In this document: in pieces, positions 1 through 7,949 of the stretch
Layout of the letters: each line of letters opens with the position of its first letter
Numbering within the stretch: the first letter of the stretch is position 1
Assembly (NCBI GenBank): GCA_903937385.1
Contig: CAIZZF010000010.1
Location: 62,001 to 126,000 of the forward strand
DNA length: 64,000 nt
Direction: 5' to 3'
DNA from: an uncultured Holophagaceae bacterium
Lineage (GTDB): Bacteria > Acidobacteriota > Holophagae > Holophagales > Holophagaceae
Program-made: the position numbers and the translations under genes
The notes under the pieces: model-generated
Databases searched by the model: none
What the model was told of the DNA's origin: nothing
Seen by the model: the letters and a program-made list of their open reading frames with translations, nothing else

Positions 1-733
1 CTTCGCCGTGGTGCTGGACGGCAGCAGCAGCATGAAGATCCTGGACCGGCCCGACGAGGACCGCTGGCACGCGGCCCGGCGCCTGCTGGCCCAGTTCGTC
101 CTGCGCCGTCCGGACGACCGCTTCGCCCTCATCCTGTTCAGCGCGCACCCGGTCACCTTGAGCCCGCTCACCAACGACCACCTGCGGCTGCTCCGGATGC
201 TGGCCCGCCTCGACCTGGATAGCCGCGATGACGGCACTGCCATCGGCTCGGCGCTGATGACCGCCGTGCGGCGCCTGGAGGACAGTCCCGCCCGCAGCCG
301 CGTGATCCTGCTCATCACGGACGGCGTCCAGAACCGGGGCCGGGTCACGCCCCTGGAAGCCGCCGAGGAGGCCCGCCGCAACGGCATCCGCATCCACGCC
401 GTGGCGCTGGGCGCTGGCGGCGAGAGCCTCGTGCCCCTCGAGGGCGGCGGCTTCGCGCGGCTGCATGTGGAAGTGGACCACGCCACGCTGAAGGAGGTCG
501 CCGGCCTCACCGGCGGCGAGGCCTTCAGCGCCGAGGATCCCGGGGGCCTCGCTCGCAGCCTCGCCGCCGTGGATCAGCTGGAGAAGACCCTCCTGCCCGT
601 GGACCCGCCCACGGAAGGCCAGCCCCTGGCCGGCTGGTGCCTGCTGGCCGCGGCCCTGCTGGCCCTGCCCCTGTCCGCCGACCTCGCCTTCAAGCGCGGC
701 CGCCGCCGACCCGCCTGGGTGGAGGGCGCATGA
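1..733 (+). CDS. VWA-domain membrane protein, BatA-like (5' partial)
   Basis: The reading frame is open to the window edge, so the true start lies upstream. The visible part opens inside a von Willebrand factor A domain: the metal-binding MIDAS motif is DGSSS at the very start, followed by the TDG of the second metal-contact loop (LLITDGVQ). A hydrophobic segment near the C-terminus (LAGWCLLAAALLALPL) and a short basic tail would anchor it in the inner membrane with the VWA domain outside. Its stop overlaps the start of the next gene (ATGA), so the two are translationally coupled. Tandem VWA genes of this kind are typical of Bat (Bacteroides aerotolerance) operons, usually downstream of a MoxR ATPase and a DUF58 gene; those would be to the left. 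BatA is a position-based name; the biochemical role of Bat proteins is poorly defined. Confidence 0.85.
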   Translation, partial: FAVVLDGSSSMKILDRPDEDRWHAARRLLAQFVLRRPDDRFALILFSAHPVTLSPLTNDHLRLLRMLARLDLDSRDDGTAIGSALMTAVRRLEDSPARSRVILLITDGVQNRGRVTPLEAAEEARRNGIRIHAVALGAGGESLVPLEGGGFARLHVEVDHATLKEVAGLTGGEAFSAEDPGGLARSLAAVDQLEKTLLPVDPPTEGQPLAGWCLLAAALLALPLSADLAFKRGRRRPAWVEGA

Positions 734-2244
734 CCCTGCCCTTCTCCCATCCTTGGGTGCTGCTGCCCGCGGCTGCGCTGATCCTGGTCATCCTGGGCCT
801 GGCCCTGCGCGCCCACCTGCGGCCCGGCCTGGGCGTCCAGGTGGTGGGTCAGCGGCCCCTCTGGCAGGGCCTGGGTCTCGCACTCCTCGCGGCGGGCCTC
901 GGCCTCGGCCTGGCAGAACCCCGCTGGGGTCTGCCGGAGTTCCCCCGGCTCACGGTGCACGTGGTGCTGGATGCCAGCCGCTCCATGGCGGTGACCGATG
1001 TGGACGGTCGCAGCCGCTGGGATGCCGCGGTGGCGGCCCTGGACCGCCTCTGGTCCCGCCCCGAGTCCGGCCTGCGCTGGAGCCTCGACCTGCTCACCGG
1101 GGACGCCATCCCGGTGCTGCCCCCCGGGGAGGACCGCACCCTGCTGCGGGAGGCCCTGCGGGTGGTGACCCCCGGCGCCGTGGGCTCGCCCGGCACCAGC
1201 CTGGGCCGGGGCCTGCCCCAGGTGGCGGCCCAGGTGGACCGCGACGCGCCAGCGGTGCTGCTGCTGCTCAGCGATGGCGAAGAGACCTGGGAGGATCCCG
1301 AAGCGGCCCTCCAGCGGGCCGTGGAGCCCCTCAAGCAGGCCCGGCTGCCGGTCTATGTAGTGGCCTTCGGGGATGGGCACTCCCACGCCGTGCCGCCCCG
1401 GGCCGGGGCCGAGGCCTCAAGCCAGGACCCGGCCGTCAGCATCGCGCACCCGGACTTCCTGGCGCGCCTCGCCCAGGCCACGGGCGGCCAGGTGTTCAAG
1501 AACGGGGAAGCCGCCGCCGCGGGGCTCCTGGCCCTGGCCGCCGGCCACGCCCCCCTGCCCGCCCGGCGCAGCCTCCAGCCAGCCCACCCGGAGGTCGGGG
1601 CCTGGCTGGCCCTGGCGGGGTTGGCGCTGTGGCTGACCTTCGCAGGCAAGCCCATGGCCCGGTGGCGGCCCATCCTGCTCTTCGTGCTGGCCTGCGCGGC
1701 CCCGGGGCTGCGGGCCCAGGATCGCGGCCTCCCGGCCTGGACCCCGCCCGGCGTCCGGGCCTGGCTGGCCCAGCGGGCCATCGAGGGCGGGGACCTGCCC
1801 GGCGCCCGCCGCTGGCGGCCGGCGGATGCCCGGCCCAGCCACCTCCTGCTGGCCGCGCAGATCGACCTGCGCACGGGCTTCCCCGAGGATGCCCTCAAGG
1901 CCCTGAGCCCGCTGGTCGGTCAGGGTAGCCCTCGGCCGCTGCCCGTCTGGCGCGCTCCCGCGCTGCTGCTGGCCGCCCGGGCCCACCTCGAGGCCCGGCG
2001 CCCCGAAGAGGCCCGGCTGCTGCTGGAGCGCCTGTTGCTGGAGCAGCCGGGCCAGCCCGAGGCCATCCATGACCTGCAGACCCTGGTCCAGGACGCCACC
2101 CCGCCCCCCCCTCCGAATCCCAAGAAGCCCCCCCCGCCGCCGCCGCCGCGCCCCAGCATGGGCGCCCAGCAGGATGAGCTCGAAGGCCTCAAACAGCGCC
2201 TGCCCAAGCCCCCGAAGACTTCGGGCGGCGTGAAGGATGTGTGA
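730..2244 (+). CDS. BatB-like VWA protein with C-terminal TPR and proline-rich tail
   Basis: The start ATG at 730 overlaps the previous stop (ATGA), which fixes it over an upstream in-frame start. The 504-residue product has two N-terminal membrane segments (about 6-28 and 46-62), a VWA domain with the MIDAS motif DASRS from residue 81 and the downstream LLSDGEE, a third hydrophobic segment near 295-315, then a helical TPR-like region (about 375-450). It ends in a run of prolines with lysines (about 456-490). This is the BatB layout, with what is often the separate TPR protein BatC apparently fused on. It probably assembles with the upstream VWA protein at the inner membrane. The low-complexity proline tract may reach into the periplasm or bind a partner. 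Confidence 0.82.
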   Translation: MTLPFSHPWVLLPAAALILVILGLALRAHLRPGLGVQVVGQRPLWQGLGLALLAAGLGLGLAEPRWGLPEFPRLTVHVVLDASRSMAVTDVDGRSRWDAAVAALDRLWSRPESGLRWSLDLLTGDAIPVLPPGEDRTLLREALRVVTPGAVGSPGTSLGRGLPQVAAQVDRDAPAVLLLLSDGEETWEDPEAALQRAVEPLKQARLPVYVVAFGDGHSHAVPPRAGAEASSQDPAVSIAHPDFLARLAQATGGQVFKNGEAAAAGLLALAAGHAPLPARRSLQPAHPEVGAWLALAGLALWLTFAGKPMARWRPILLFVLACAAPGLRAQDRGLPAWTPPGVRAWLAQRAIEGGDLPGARRWRPADARPSHLLLAAQIDLRTGFPEDALKALSPLVGQGSPRPLPVWRAPALLLAARAHLEARRPEEARLLLERLLLEQPGQPEAIHDLQTLVQDATPPPPPNPKKPPPPPPPRPSMGAQQDELEGLKQRLPKPPKTSGGVKDV

Positions 2245-2397
2245 GAGAGCTTTCAGCTTTCAGCTGTCGGCTGTCGGCTATCGGCCAAGAAGGACCCGGC
2301 GCGCTCGGTGGCTGGGCCGATAGCCATTGAATAACAGGACGGCGCCCCGCGGGGCGCCGAACCAAACGGCTGAGAGCTGACAGCTGACAGCTAAACG
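2245..2397. repeat. Intergenic multi-hairpin repeat with GC-rich terminator-like stem
   Basis: The gap between the VWA gene and the convergent thioredoxin-like gene is almost entirely self-complementary. Tandem AGCTGTC/GGCTGTC units at 2250-2275 are mirrored by CTGACAGCTGACAGCTAAA near 2377-2395. Inside them is a perfect 11-bp inverted repeat (GGCTATCGGCC at 2276-2286, GGCCGATAGCC at 2315-2325). A separate perfect GC palindrome lies at 2341-2360. The pieces could act as a bidirectional terminator for the convergent genes. The tandem heptamers look like a dispersed palindromic repeat. Confidence 0.7.
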
Positions 2398-2802
2398 CTA
2401 CTGCTTCAACCACCCCGCGAACTCGGCGCCGCTGCGGAAGGCACCCACCTGGCGGCGGACTTCCTTGCCCTCGGCATCGAGGATGATCATGGTCGGGTAG
2501 GCGTTCAGCCGGAACTGCTCGGCCAGCTTGGTGCCTTCGGGCACCGGGGTGCGATCCCGCTTCTCCACCAGGGCGGAGTAGGGCACGTACTTGGCCAGGG
2601 CCGCCTGGGCCTCGGGCGTGGGGAAGACATTCTTCTGGAGGTACAGGCAGGGACCGCACCACTCGGTCCAGAGGTCCATGAAGATGAGCTTCTTCTCGGC
2701 CTTGGCCCGCTTCAGCGCGGACGAGTAGTCATGCTCCCACTTCACCGCGCCCTGGGCGGACAGCGAGGCGGCGACGAGCAACAGAGAGGCGAGGATCTTC
2801 AT
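2398..2802 (-). CDS. Exported thioredoxin-fold protein
   Basis: The 134-residue product begins with a signal peptide (MKILASLLLVAASLSAQG), which selects the start at 2802 over longer frames. A thioredoxin fold follows, with the active-site WCGPC at residues 48-52 and the cis-proline context AYPTMIIL further on. It should act in the periplasm as a thiol-disulfide exchange protein, either reducing or oxidising exported proteins. It stands alone between two plus-strand genes, so it does not identify a specific partner such as cytochrome c maturation. It resembles DUF255/thioredoxin_7-type proteins, in which the motif lies about 50 residues in. Confidence 0.85.
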   Translation of the reverse strand: MKILASLLLVAASLSAQGAVKWEHDYSSALKRAKAEKKLIFMDLWTEWCGPCLYLQKNVFPTPEAQAALAKYVPYSALVEKRDRTPVPEGTKLAEQFRLNAYPTMIILDAEGKEVRRQVGAFRSGAEFAGWLKQ

Positions 2803-2967
2803 GCAGAGGCTCCGGAGATGCGGACAGGCCGCAGGGAGTTGGATGGGGCCGGGGGGCGTTTCGTTCCAACTTTCAGGATACCCGAGGGGACTAATCCCCG
2901 ACCCCCCCGACCCGTATTCCCATTCGACCCGGCCAGTGCCGCAGCCCTTTCCCAACCAGGAGTTCCC

Positions 2968-3315
2968 ATGCGCGCCATCCTGCTTCCCCTGGCCCTGGTG
3001 GCCACCCTCAGCTTCCCCCTGGCTGCCCAGACCGCCAAGTTCATCAAGGTCGACATCGTCTCCAAGACCATGCTGCAGCACGCCAAGCAGAAGGGCGTGG
3101 ACGGCCCCACCGAGGTCCACATCCGCATGCCCATCAGCCTGGCCAGCGGGGTGCTGGACATGGCCGGCGACGGCGAGATCAAGGTCCATGGCAAGACCCG
3201 CAAGGGCCTGAAGCCCGACCAGCTCCAGAAGCTGCTCGCCGACTCGAAGCCGGGCGATCTGCTGCTGGAAATCACCACGGACAAGGGCGATCACATCCGC
3301 GTCACCGTCGAGTAG
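2968..3315 (+). CDS. Small exported protein of unknown function
   Basis: The 115-residue product has a clear signal peptide (MRAILLPLALVATLSFPLAAQ) after a ribosome-binding site (ACCAGGAG) 5-8 bases before the ATG. The mature part is a compact, charged domain of about 95 residues. It ends in a segment (GDLLLEITTDKGDHIRVTVE) that looks like the final strands of a beta-rich fold. I do not recognise the family. It is divergent from the thioredoxin-like gene across 165 bp and is followed directly by a rho-independent terminator, so it is probably monocistronic. Confidence 0.75.
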   Translation: MRAILLPLALVATLSFPLAAQTAKFIKVDIVSKTMLQHAKQKGVDGPTEVHIRMPISLASGVLDMAGDGEIKVHGKTRKGLKPDQLQKLLADSKPGDLLLEITTDKGDHIRVTVE

Positions 3316-3340
3316 CCGGGAGCCCCGTCCGTGCACCCCG

Positions 3341-3366
3341 AGCCCCGCACCCGCGGGGCTTTTTTT
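3341..3366 (+). terminator. Rho-independent terminator
   Basis: A GC-rich stem (AGCCCCGC at 3341-3348 with GCGGGGCT at 3353-3360) is followed at once by a T-run (3360-3366). It sits 25 bp after the stop of the small exported gene. Confidence 0.85.
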
Positions 3367-3394
3367 GGCTTCTTCCGAGATTTCTGGGAATGGC

Positions 3395-3505
3395 AACAAC
3401 TCTCGCAGAGGATGCGGAGGGGGCTGAGGTGCGCAGAGAACAGCTGGTAACTCGAAGGCCTCAGCGCCCCTCCGCTCCCCTCGTCTTTTCTCTGCGAGAG
3501 TTGTT
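3395..3505. repeat. Long imperfect inverted repeat, terminal arms identical over 16 bp
   Basis: The outer arms AACAACTCTCGCAGAG (3395-3410) and CTCTGCGAGAGTTGTT (3490-3505) are exact reverse complements. Inner arms near 3413-3428 and 3460-3476 (GCGGAGGGGGCTGAGG and its complement, one base inserted) continue the pairing. No gene lies between. The unit looks like a dispersed hairpin-forming intergenic element. Confidence 0.7.
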
Positions 3506-3560
3506 TTCTTTTCCGTCTAAGACAGCCCCAGGGCCAGGGCATCGGGGCAGGCTGCTATGA

Positions 3561-3600
3561 TCCCCTTCATCCGCTGTTATCCCTGTTTCAGTGCGTTTTT
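3561..3600. repeat. Copy 1 of a short intergenic repeat
   Basis: A pyrimidine-rich stretch beginning TCCCCTTCATCC and ending in GC plus a T-run. It recurs with the same order of blocks at 6229-6268. Both copies lie in gaps just before a gene start, 65 bp apart from the start in each case. Confidence 0.55.
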
Positions 3601-3665
3601 CCGGTGGTTCGTCCAGGACTCCAGCACGCAGAGAAATGCGGAATGGGCGCGCGACCGAGGACACC

Positions 3666-4058
3666 ATGGAATCCACCACTGAGCTCCGCGTGCGCTATGC
3701 CGAGACCGATGCCATGGGCATCGTGCACCACGCCACCTACCCGGTCTGGATGGAGCTGGGCCGCAGCGACTTCCTGCGCCAGCTGGGGCAGAGCTACGCC
3801 GAGTGGGAAGCCCGCGGCGTGCGCCTGGTGGTCAACGAGATCCGCGTGCGCTTCCGGTCCCCGGCCCGCTATGACGAGCTGGTGCAGGTGCACACCTGGC
3901 TGAAGGAGACCGGGCGGCGGCGCGTGGTGTTCGCCTACCGCATCGAGCGGGCCGGCACCCTGCTGGCCGAAGGCGAGAGCATCCACCTGGTGGCCGGCAC
4001 CGACAACCGCGCCCGGGTTCTGCCCGACGACCTGCTGGCCCTGGTTCAGGGCGCCTGA
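3666..4058 (+). CDS. Acyl-CoA thioesterase, YbgC/4-hydroxybenzoyl-CoA type
   Basis: The 130-residue product is a single hotdog-fold domain. The N-terminal active-site helix carries the family signature YAETDAMGIVHHATY, with the catalytic aspartate at residue 15 and the following G-x-V-x-x-A-x-Y pattern. It should hydrolyse short or medium acyl-CoA thioesters in the cytoplasm. YbgC relatives often belong to tol-pal loci, but no tol gene is visible here. The start at 3666 puts the signature at the usual distance from the N-terminus; longer in-frame starts run into the upstream repeat. The gene ends 13 bp inside the convergent GAF gene. Confidence 0.9.
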   Translation: MESTTELRVRYAETDAMGIVHHATYPVWMELGRSDFLRQLGQSYAEWEARGVRLVVNEIRVRFRSPARYDELVQVHTWLKETGRRRVVFAYRIERAGTLLAEGESIHLVAGTDNRARVLPDDLLALVQGA

Positions 4059-4681
4059 CGGGCGCTCATGCAGGTGGAGATCAGGGCGCCCAGGGCGTCC
4101 ATGACCCGGCGGCGGCTCTCGCTGAAGGCATCTGTGTGGAAGCTCTGGAAGCTCACCAGCCCCGCGGGGCGTGGACCCCAGCCCAGCGGCACCCCGTACC
4201 AGGAGTGGGGAATGAGGCCCGTGGCCTCCTCCGCGGCGGTCAGGAGGCTCCCGGCGGCCCGCCCGGCCTCCAGCGTCCGGATGTAGATGGGCTGGCGACC
4301 CGCAAGCACCTTCTCCGAAAGGCCACGGCCTTCGGACAGGCGCCGGGGGGGGTGGCTGCGGGTCCGGCCCCCTTCCTGATAGAGCACGAAGCGCAGCTCG
4401 TCCTGGTCCCAGTCCGCCAGCGCCACATAGAAGCAGGCCAGCTCCATGGGCTTGAAGCAGAGGTCCAGCAGGGTCTGGGCCAGCACCTCGGGATCCTCTC
4501 CCGGGCGCAGGCACGCCAGGGCGCCCAGCAGCAGGTCCCGGTCCTGGTCCAGGTGCCGCACCAGCTCCTGGAGGTCCTCCACCTGAGCCCTTACCTCCCG
4601 GGTTTCCAGTTCCATCCGCTGCAGGCGCTCATCGCGCTCTGCCAGGGCTGGATCCTGCTTGTTTTGGGTGAAGAGGCCCAT
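4046..4681 (-). CDS. GAF-domain-like protein with N-terminal coiled coil
   Basis: The start at 4681 (MGLFTQNKQDPALAE) gives 211 residues. A charged heptad-like helix (about 12-60) is followed by a domain of about 145 residues with the alternating strands and helices of GAF/PAS-type sensors (FYVALADWDQDELRFVLYQ, then WYGVPLGWGPRPAGLVSFQS). No catalytic output domain is attached, so it may bind a small molecule and signal through dimerisation. It is divergent from cysS with 51 bp between the starts and overlaps the convergent thioesterase gene by 13 bp. The GAF assignment rests on the pattern of the fold, not on a specific motif. Confidence 0.6.
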   Translation of the reverse strand: MGLFTQNKQDPALAERDERLQRMELETREVRAQVEDLQELVRHLDQDRDLLLGALACLRPGEDPEVLAQTLLDLCFKPMELACFYVALADWDQDELRFVLYQEGGRTRSHPPRRLSEGRGLSEKVLAGRQPIYIRTLEAGRAAGSLLTAAEEATGLIPHSWYGVPLGWGPRPAGLVSFQSFHTDAFSESRRRVMDALGALISTCMSARQAP

Positions 4682-4732
4682 GAGGCACCGGAGGGCTTTG
4701 GAAAGCGGGGGAAAAGGTGGTTTCCTAGAACC

Positions 4733-6187
4733 ATGACGAAGAGCCGACGAGTCCTCTCCCTGTTCAACACCCTGACGCGGCGGGTCGAGCCCGTGCTCCC
4801 GGTGAAGGAGGGTTACATATCCTTCTACACCTGTGGACCCACTGTCTACAACTATGCCCACATAGGAAATTTACGAACTTTTCTTTTCCAAGACCTCTTA
4901 AAACGAGTGTTCCGGGCCGCGGCCTACACCGTCACCCACTGCATGAACATCACCGACGTGGAGGACAAGATCATCCGCGACTCCCAGGGCGGACTGCCCG
5001 CGGATGCCACCAACGAGGCCCGGCATGAGGCCATGCGGGCCCTCACCGAGCGCTTCACAGCCATCTTCCTGGAGGACCTGGAGACCCTGCGGATCCAGAA
5101 GGCGGACCACCTGCCCAAGGCCACGGAATACATCCCCGGCATGATCCGGCTGGTGCAGGAGCTGGAGACCAAGCACCTCGCCTACGAGCGGGACGGCAGC
5201 GTCTACTACCGCATCTCGGGCCTGCCCGCCTATGGCTGCCTGGCCCACCTGGACCGGGAGGGCATGCAGGCCGGCGCCTCTGTGGACGCGGACGAATACG
5301 AGCGGGATTCGGTCACCGACTTCGTGCTGTGGAAGGCCGCCAAGCCCGGCGAGCCCTGGTGGGACAGCCCCTGGGGACCCGGCCGCCCCGGCTGGCACAT
5401 CGAGTGCTCAGCCATGGGCATGGAGCTGCTGGGGGACCGCGTGGACATCCACAGCGGGGGCGTGGACCTGATCTTCCCCCACCACGAGAACGAGATCGCC
5501 CAGAGCGACGGCTGCCTCGGCCACCGCTGGGTGAACCACTGGGTGCACGGCGAGTTCCTCATGGTGGAAGGCCAGAAGATGGCCAAGAGCGCCGGCAACT
5601 TCTTCACCCTGCGCGACCTCGTGGAGAAGGGCGTGGATCCCCTGGCCCTGCGCTACACCATCCAGAGCAACCACTACCGCAAGGTGCTGAACTTCAGCTT
5701 CGAGGGCCTGCGGGCCGCGGAGAACTCCCTCAAGCGCATCCGCGTCTTCCGCAAGCGCATGGAGGGCGAGGGCCAGCCCGGGTCTGGCCCCTGGAAGGAG
5801 GGCCTGGAGCCGCTGACCCGGCTGGAGCAGGCGCGGAACGCTTTCTGGAACGCCCTGGCGGACGACCTGAACACCCCCGAGGCGCTGGCGGAGCTCTTCA
5901 CCCTGATCAGTGACCTCAACGCCCAGGATGACCACGTGGCCCTCACCCGCGAAGAGCGGGACGCCGTCCTGGCCTTCCTGGACGAGGCCGACGCCATCTT
6001 CGCCGCCTGGCCCCACGAGGCCGAGGCCACCCTCGACGCCGAAGTCGAAGCCCTCATCGAGGCCCGCCGCGCCGCCAAGGCCGCCAAGAACTGGCCCGAA
6101 GCCGACCGCGTGAGAGACCGCCTCAAAGAGCTGGGCATCGTCCTCGAAGACCGCAAAGACGGGACGACCGGGTGGCGGCGGGGCTGA
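4733..6187 (+). CDS. cysS: Cysteine--tRNA ligase
   Basis: A 484-residue class I aminoacyl-tRNA synthetase that charges tRNA(Cys) in the cytoplasm. The HIGH-type motif is HIGN at residues 43-46, just after the zinc-ligand context FYTCGPTVYNY (Cys34). Further zinc ligands lie in WHIECSAMG and HHENEIAQS, and the KMSKS loop is KMAKS at 282-286. The C-terminal helical anticodon-binding region follows. The start at 4733 fits the alignment of the first strand; upstream in-frame codons extend into the divergent GAF gene. Length is close to the usual ~460-480 residues. The gene stands alone. Confidence 0.97.
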   Translation: MTKSRRVLSLFNTLTRRVEPVLPVKEGYISFYTCGPTVYNYAHIGNLRTFLFQDLLKRVFRAAAYTVTHCMNITDVEDKIIRDSQGGLPADATNEARHEAMRALTERFTAIFLEDLETLRIQKADHLPKATEYIPGMIRLVQELETKHLAYERDGSVYYRISGLPAYGCLAHLDREGMQAGASVDADEYERDSVTDFVLWKAAKPGEPWWDSPWGPGRPGWHIECSAMGMELLGDRVDIHSGGVDLIFPHHENEIAQSDGCLGHRWVNHWVHGEFLMVEGQKMAKSAGNFFTLRDLVEKGVDPLALRYTIQSNHYRKVLNFSFEGLRAAENSLKRIRVFRKRMEGEGQPGSGPWKEGLEPLTRLEQARNAFWNALADDLNTPEALAELFTLISDLNAQDDHVALTREERDAVLAFLDEADAIFAAWPHEAEATLDAEVEALIEARRAAKAAKNWPEADRVRDRLKELGIVLEDRKDGTTGWRRG

Positions 6188-6228
6188 GGCCGGGGCAACC
6201 TACCGCACAGAGCTTGATCTTTCCCTTA

Positions 6229-6268
6229 TCCCCTTCATCCCCTGCATCCCCGTTTGAAAAGCATTTTT
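6229..6268. repeat. Copy 2 of a short intergenic repeat
   Basis: It begins with the same TCCCCTTCATCC as the copy at 3561-3600, followed by CTG, ATCC, C-GTTT and GC plus a T-run in the same order and spacing. Several substitutions separate the copies. Confidence 0.55.
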
Positions 6269-6332
6269 GACACCACAAAAAACACAAAGGGCACAAAGAA
6301 GAACAGTCTCGTTTCTCCTGGAAGGCCCTGCT

Positions 6333-6764
6333 GTGAAGCCCCTGACCCTTGCTGCTGTGGTGGGAATTCTCCTGGCGGCGGCGCTCTACACCACCGCCGC
6401 CTTCGCGGAGCGCCGCGCCCGGATCCTGAAAGTCAGCCACCTGACGCTGTTCTGGGCTGGCTTCGGGGTGGATGTGTTCGCCACCACCCTCATGACCCTC
6501 ATCTCCGGGGGCTTCAGCCTCAACCTCCACGGCGTGCTGGGCGTCGGCGCCATCCTCGTCATGCTGGCGCACTCCAGCTGGGCCACCGTGGTGCTGGTCC
6601 GCAAGCAGGCGAACCTCCTGCGCCAGTTCCACACCTTCAGCCTGGCCGTCTGGGCCCTGTGGATGGTCACCCTCGTGACCGGCTTCGCCCTGGCCCTGCC
6701 CCGCGTCATCGCCCGGAGCAAAGCCAAACAGCAGACAGGAATCCTTATCCTCTCCAATGGATGA
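6333..6764 (+). CDS. HsmA/TIGR03987-type small membrane protein
   Basis: Starting at the GTG at 6333 (preceded by GGAAGG), the 143-residue protein has four predicted membrane helices: about 4-22, 34-54, 62-84 and 100-122. The sequence pattern, a helix ending YTTAAFAERR, a helix with HLTLFWAGFGVDVFATTLM, then LLRQFHTFSLAVWALWMV, matches my memory of the HsmA/TIGR03987 family of uncharacterised inner-membrane proteins. The last 15 residues, after the final helix, look like an unconserved extension. A repeat unit lies upstream. Confidence 0.7.
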   Translation: MKPLTLAAVVGILLAAALYTTAAFAERRARILKVSHLTLFWAGFGVDVFATTLMTLISGGFSLNLHGVLGVGAILVMLAHSSWATVVLVRKQANLLRQFHTFSLAVWALWMVTLVTGFALALPRVIARSKAKQQTGILILSNG

Positions 6765-6915
6765 CAGAGCCTCTTACTCGCTTTGAGTCAGAGGGATGGA
6801 CGAGCCGCGAAAACATCTCGGCGAACCAGATCGGCCCTTCTCCGCTTTCCTCTGCTCCTTCGCCTGCCTCCGCTTACACCCTTCCTTTTCTCAATTCCCC
6901 AACAAAGCGCCCGGT

Positions 6916-7911
6916 TCAGCGAACGGCAAGCATCTCCAGGAGGGCTTCACTCACGACGCTCGGTGCCAGCTCTTCGAGGCACTGCCTTCGCTGGCAGGCG
7001 CGTTCGCGGCAGGGGGAGCAGGCGATACCGGTGCGGAGGACGCGGCCAGCGCCCTGGGGGAGGCCCGCCACGACGGGGTCGCTGGAGCCGTAGAGGCCCA
7101 GGGCGGGGACGCCGAGGACCACGGCCAGGTGCAGGAGGCCGGTGTCCGGGGCCACGACGGCCTGGGCCTGGCGCAGGGCGGCGGCCAGCTGCCAGAAGCT
7201 GAGGCGCGGCAGGGCCTCGACGCCGCTGGCCTCCGGCAGCCAGGCGCGCAGGTCCTCTTCTTCGGGGCCTAGGCTCCAGCGCAGCTCGCAGCGGTCCTTG
7301 AGTCGCGCGGCCAGGCTGAGGCAGTGCCGCAGGGGCCAGCGCTTGATGGCGCCCCGGCGGGAGGCGCCGGGCACCAGCACGACCTTGGGCCGGGTTCCCT
7401 CCGACCAGATGGCGCCGGGGTCCGGCAGTGGCACCTCTTTCAGCGCCGGGTGGAAGCGGCCGAGGCCCTCGACGCCCCGGCTGCGGCCGAAGGCTTCCGC
7501 CAAGACCAGGGCCTGGTCGTAGCGGGTCTGGTGCCGGAAGGGCAGCGGGTGGGTCTGCAGCTTGCCTGCGAACTCCTTGGTGACCCCGTCGCCCCAGCGC
7601 TCGGGCAGGGCCGCCAGGCTGGGAATCAGGGCGGCCTTGAGGATGCCGTGGAAGTCCAGGCTCAGCTCCGCGTCCCGCACCAGCGCCGCCACGCGGTTCA
7701 GCTCGGTCCAGGCCATCAGGGGGTTGGACAGGCGCTTGCGCCGCACCAGCACCGGCTCCAGCCAGGGCAGCGGCTCCAGCAGGAAGGCATGGCGGTCCTC
7801 CACCACCGCCCGGAAGCGGGCCTCGGGAAAGGCCGCCCGTAGGTTTGCCCAGGCCGGCAGCACCCGGAGGATGTCGCCAAGGGCCGAGAGGCGGAGCAGG
7901 AGCAGATCCAT
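6916..7911 (-). CDS. Glycosyltransferase family 9 (heptosyltransferase-like)
   Basis: The 331-residue product opens with the typical GT9 segment MDLLLLRLSALGDILRVLPA, in which a small-residue loop (SALGD) follows the first strand. It ends in the second Rossmann-like domain, with PGASRRGAIKRWPL and the sugar-nucleotide site APDTGLLHLAVVLGVPALGLYG. Members transfer ADP-heptose or related sugars to lipopolysaccharide core in the cytoplasm at the inner membrane. A cysteine-rich patch near the C-terminus (CSPCRERACQRRQC) also occurs in several heptosyltransferase-like enzymes. It is divergent from the acyltransferase gene by 38 bp; both could serve envelope polysaccharide assembly. The exact substrate cannot be read from the sequence. 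Confidence 0.88.
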   Translation of the reverse strand: MDLLLLRLSALGDILRVLPAWANLRAAFPEARFRAVVEDRHAFLLEPLPWLEPVLVRRKRLSNPLMAWTELNRVAALVRDAELSLDFHGILKAALIPSLAALPERWGDGVTKEFAGKLQTHPLPFRHQTRYDQALVLAEAFGRSRGVEGLGRFHPALKEVPLPDPGAIWSEGTRPKVVLVPGASRRGAIKRWPLRHCLSLAARLKDRCELRWSLGPEEEDLRAWLPEASGVEALPRLSFWQLAAALRQAQAVVAPDTGLLHLAVVLGVPALGLYGSSDPVVAGLPQGAGRVLRTGIACSPCRERACQRRQCLEELAPSVVSEALLEMLAVR

Positions 7912-7949
7912 GCCTCCATGCTACCCGTGGGTTTGGGTAGGCTAGGGGC

